From positions 1 through 8,215 of the forward strand of contig CAMLSI010000231.1 of NCBI GenBank assembly GCA_946482585.1: DNA of 8,215 nucleotides, written 5' to 3'. Positions 6,654 to 8,215 of the stretch are shown piece after piece. This stretch comes from an uncultured Lysobacteraceae bacterium. Its GTDB lineage: Bacteria; Pseudomonadota; Gammaproteobacteria; Xanthomonadales; Rhodanobacteraceae. How positions within the stretch are numbered: the first letter of the stretch is position 1; the number at the start of each line of letters is the position of its first letter. The position numbers and the translations under genes are program-made. The notes below the pieces were generated by a model. That model was not told the DNA's origin, did no database searches, and saw only the letters and a program-made list of their open reading frames with translations.

Positions 6654-7205
6654 CTACGGCTTCTTCTCGGGGGTTCCGCCCGTGCGCTGCTTCAGTGTCC
6701 GGTAGAACTCGCCGGCGTCGGTTTCGACGGTGACGCGGATGTCGCGGCCGACAGCGTCGCTGAGTATGGCGGCGACGCTTTCCCGCGTGACACTGGAATC
6801 CGCGTAGAAGTACCAGTCGTGCTGCTGGCTCCAGTCGAGCACGGCAACGAGTTCGGCGTGGCCGGCCAGCGCGTCCAGCAGGCGCTGTTCGCGCGCGACG
6901 AATTCCGCGCGCTGGGTCGATTCGCCCTGGCCGACGTACGGAATCTCGCGCGCCTGCGACACGATCACGAGCTGCGGCGGAGCCCCCGGCGGCGCGACGT
7001 AGTCGTCGCGGAGCTCCCAGATGATCGGCAGGCTCTTGTGTTCGGACTCGGCACGAACCCAGCTGCCGCGTCGCGCGCCGCCGCGCGATGGATCCTCGTC
7101 CTGCACGGCCTTCGCGGCCGGCGGCGGAGCCGACGGGCCGGACGGCGCGCAGCCCGCTACGAGCGCGAGCGACACGAGCAGCAGCGGCGCGGCGCGGACG
7201 ATCAT
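6654..7205 (-). CDS. Small lipoprotein with DUF695-like domain
   Basis: This 183-residue protein has a lipoprotein signal peptide with lipobox LVAGC. Cys19 is the predicted acylation site, and Ala at +2 favours outer-membrane sorting. A Pro/Ala/Gly-rich linker (20-48) follows, then a compact domain (about 49-176). That domain, WVRAESEHKSLPIIWELRDD, PPQLVIVSQAREIPY, then HAELVAVLDWSQQHDWYFYAD (116-136), has the pattern of DUF695 domains: two to three strands, then a 'self-versus-other value' strand ending in a WxFYxD-type motif. DUF695 is a resemblance judged by eye, of moderate certainty, and the family's function is not established. The start ATG overlaps the stop of the upstream halogenase-family gene by 4 bases (ATGA), so the two are translationally coupled. 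It converges on the mannose operon from the other side. No role in sugar use is suggested. Confidence 0.8.
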   Translation of the reverse strand: MIVRAAPLLLVSLALVAGCAPSGPSAPPPAAKAVQDEDPSRGGARRGSWVRAESEHKSLPIIWELRDDYVAPPGAPPQLVIVSQAREIPYVGQGESTQRAEFVAREQRLLDALAGHAELVAVLDWSQQHDWYFYADSSVTRESVAAILSDAVGRDIRVTVETDAGEFYRTLKQRTGGTPEKKP

Positions 7206-8215
7206 GCGGCGAGCTCGAACAGCAGCGGCGCGGCCCGGGGATCGCCGGCGCCCGAAAGACCTTCGAGACCCGGGCAGTCGAGCTGTGCCTGCGCGACGAT
7301 GCCGGCCGCAAGATTTCGCAACATATCCACATTGCGGCGAATCTGTGCGCGCACGCCGTCGTCGTCGAGCGGATCGTGCAGGGTGCGGTTGAGTTCGTGG
7401 AACCAGGGCAGCTCGCCCTGATCGAGGAAGGTCGCCGGGTTCGTCGGCGGGTTCAGCGCCATCCAGCGGCGGAAGAACGCCTGCATGCCGACGTTGAGCT
7501 CGCGCACCGATTCGAGCTCGGGCTTGAGGTCGGAGAACAGCCGCAGGTCGGTCAGACGATCCTGGAACACGATCTGGCAGAGCACGCCCCAGTAGTATGC
7601 GTAGTCCCAGATCACTTTCGTCGACATGACTTCGGCGTCGCCGAACAGCGGGTACTGGTCGCGGTACAGGGTCAGCGTCGACTCGTAGAACGAGAAGTAG
7701 AGCTGCTGATAGATCTTCGCGTAGGGACCCAGCGGATCGCCCTTGCGGTCGTGCTCGATCAGCGCGCAGACATAGGTGTTCGACATGCCGATGAAATCGC
7801 TGCCCGGCGAATAGAACGGGTCGAGGAACACGCCGGCCTCACCGGTGATCGCCCAGCGGTCGCCGGAAAACACCTGCTTGCAGCCGTGGGAGAACCCGCG
7901 CAGGAACTTGAAGTCGAGCAGCTTGTCGCGGCGGGTTTCGCATTCGCGCCAGACCAGCGGCTGGAACTTCTTGAGCCATTCCATCGCCTTCTCGAACGTG
8001 TTCATCGTTTCGAGCGGATGCATCTTCGCGTCGCAGACGATGCCGACCGAGTGCGCGCCCGAACCCAGCGGGATCAGCCAGACCCAGTAGCCCGGCCCAC
8101 ACAGGTGATTCGTCGAACGCCAGCGTTCCGGCGGCGAGCATTCGAGGCGCCAGCGCTCGTCGTTGCACCACTGGTCGATCTCGAGCTTGTCGTCGATGCG
8201 GAACCAGACCGAGTT
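7202..8215 (-). CDS. Flavin-dependent halogenase-family protein (partial, N-terminus beyond right edge)
   Basis: The C-terminal 337 residues of a FAD-dependent protein of the tryptophan-halogenase family are present; the frame is open through the right edge. Numbering from that edge, WVWLIP at 44-49 (8069-8086) is an intact WxWxIP motif, the feature used to separate flavin-dependent halogenases from related monooxygenases. GEAGVFLDPFYSPGSDFIG at about 125-143 matches the GD/EAxxFLDPxxSxG segment that contacts FAD. The N-terminal GxGxxG dinucleotide fold and the key active-site lysine are outside the window, so activity cannot be judged. Members of this family occur in aryl-polyene/xanthomonadin pigment clusters and other natural-product loci, and some are not halogenases. 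The in-frame ATG at 8023 is internal, since conserved sequence continues upstream. The stop overlaps the start of the lipoprotein gene. Family is secure; substrate and true reaction are unknown. Confidence 0.9.
   Translation of the reverse strand, partial: NSVWFRIDDKLEIDQWCNDERWRLECSPPERWRSTNHLCGPGYWVWLIPLGSGAHSVGIVCDAKMHPLETMNTFEKAMEWLKKFQPLVWRECETRRDKLLDFKFLRGFSHGCKQVFSGDRWAITGEAGVFLDPFYSPGSDFIGMSNTYVCALIEHDRKGDPLGPYAKIYQQLYFSFYESTLTLYRDQYPLFGDAEVMSTKVIWDYAYYWGVLCQIVFQDRLTDLRLFSDLKPELESVRELNVGMQAFFRRWMALNPPTNPATFLDQGELPWFHELNRTLHDPLDDDGVRAQIRRNVDMLRNLAAGIVAQAQLDCPGLEGLSGAGDPRAAPLLFELAA

Noticed and set aside
6562..7332. 256-codon minus-strand frame overlapping the lipoprotein gene
   Set aside because: It is Arg-rich and motif-free. 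The overlapping frame has a textbook lipobox, a DUF695-like domain and a coupled start, so that frame is the real gene.
1..8215. Search for CRISPR arrays, tRNA/rRNA genes, insertion sequences or att-type repeats
   Set aside because: No regularly spaced repeats, tRNA-like folds, transposase motifs or terminal inverted repeats were recognised by eye; the only notable direct repeat is the operator pair.

Overview
The window is about two-thirds G+C and its coding is dense. Codon use, gene content and protein style resemble Xanthomonadales-type gammaproteobacteria (Lysobacter/Xanthomonas/Rhodanobacter relatives). This placement is an inference from general familiarity, not from a marker gene. No RNA genes, insertion sequences or CRISPR arrays were seen.

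Positions 1-6583 form an alpha-mannoside utilisation locus. On the minus strand, 1-1895 encodes most of a secreted family GH92 exo-alpha-mannosidase whose C-terminus lies beyond the left edge. It is transcribed divergently from a plus-strand, four-gene, tightly packed operon: a LacI-family repressor (2034-3116), a FucP/GluP-type MFS sugar symporter (3124-4422), a PfkB-family fructokinase (4419-5399) and an AGE-family sugar epimerase/isomerase (5396-6583). The last two junctions are 4-base stop/start overlaps. The combined reading is: mannose is clipped from alpha-mannan or N-glycans outside the cytoplasm, imported unphosphorylated by the MFS carrier, isomerised to fructose by the AGE-family enzyme, and phosphorylated to fructose-6-phosphate by the kinase. 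This would bypass the hexokinase/ManA route.

The 138-base divergent intergenic region (1896-2033) carries two near-identical 17-base elements exactly 100 bases apart, one beside each start codon. The better copy is a 20-base near-palindrome centred on CG, the usual architecture of LacI-family operators. These are the predicted binding sites of the locus repressor and would control both arms at once.

Positions 6584-6653 are a short convergent gap with a candidate terminator hairpin. From 6654 to the right edge, two minus-strand genes overlap by 4 bases and form a separate unit: the C-terminal 337 residues of a flavin-dependent (tryptophan) halogenase-family protein with an intact WxWxIP motif, followed by a small outer-membrane-type lipoprotein with a DUF695-like domain. 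Their job is unknown from this window.
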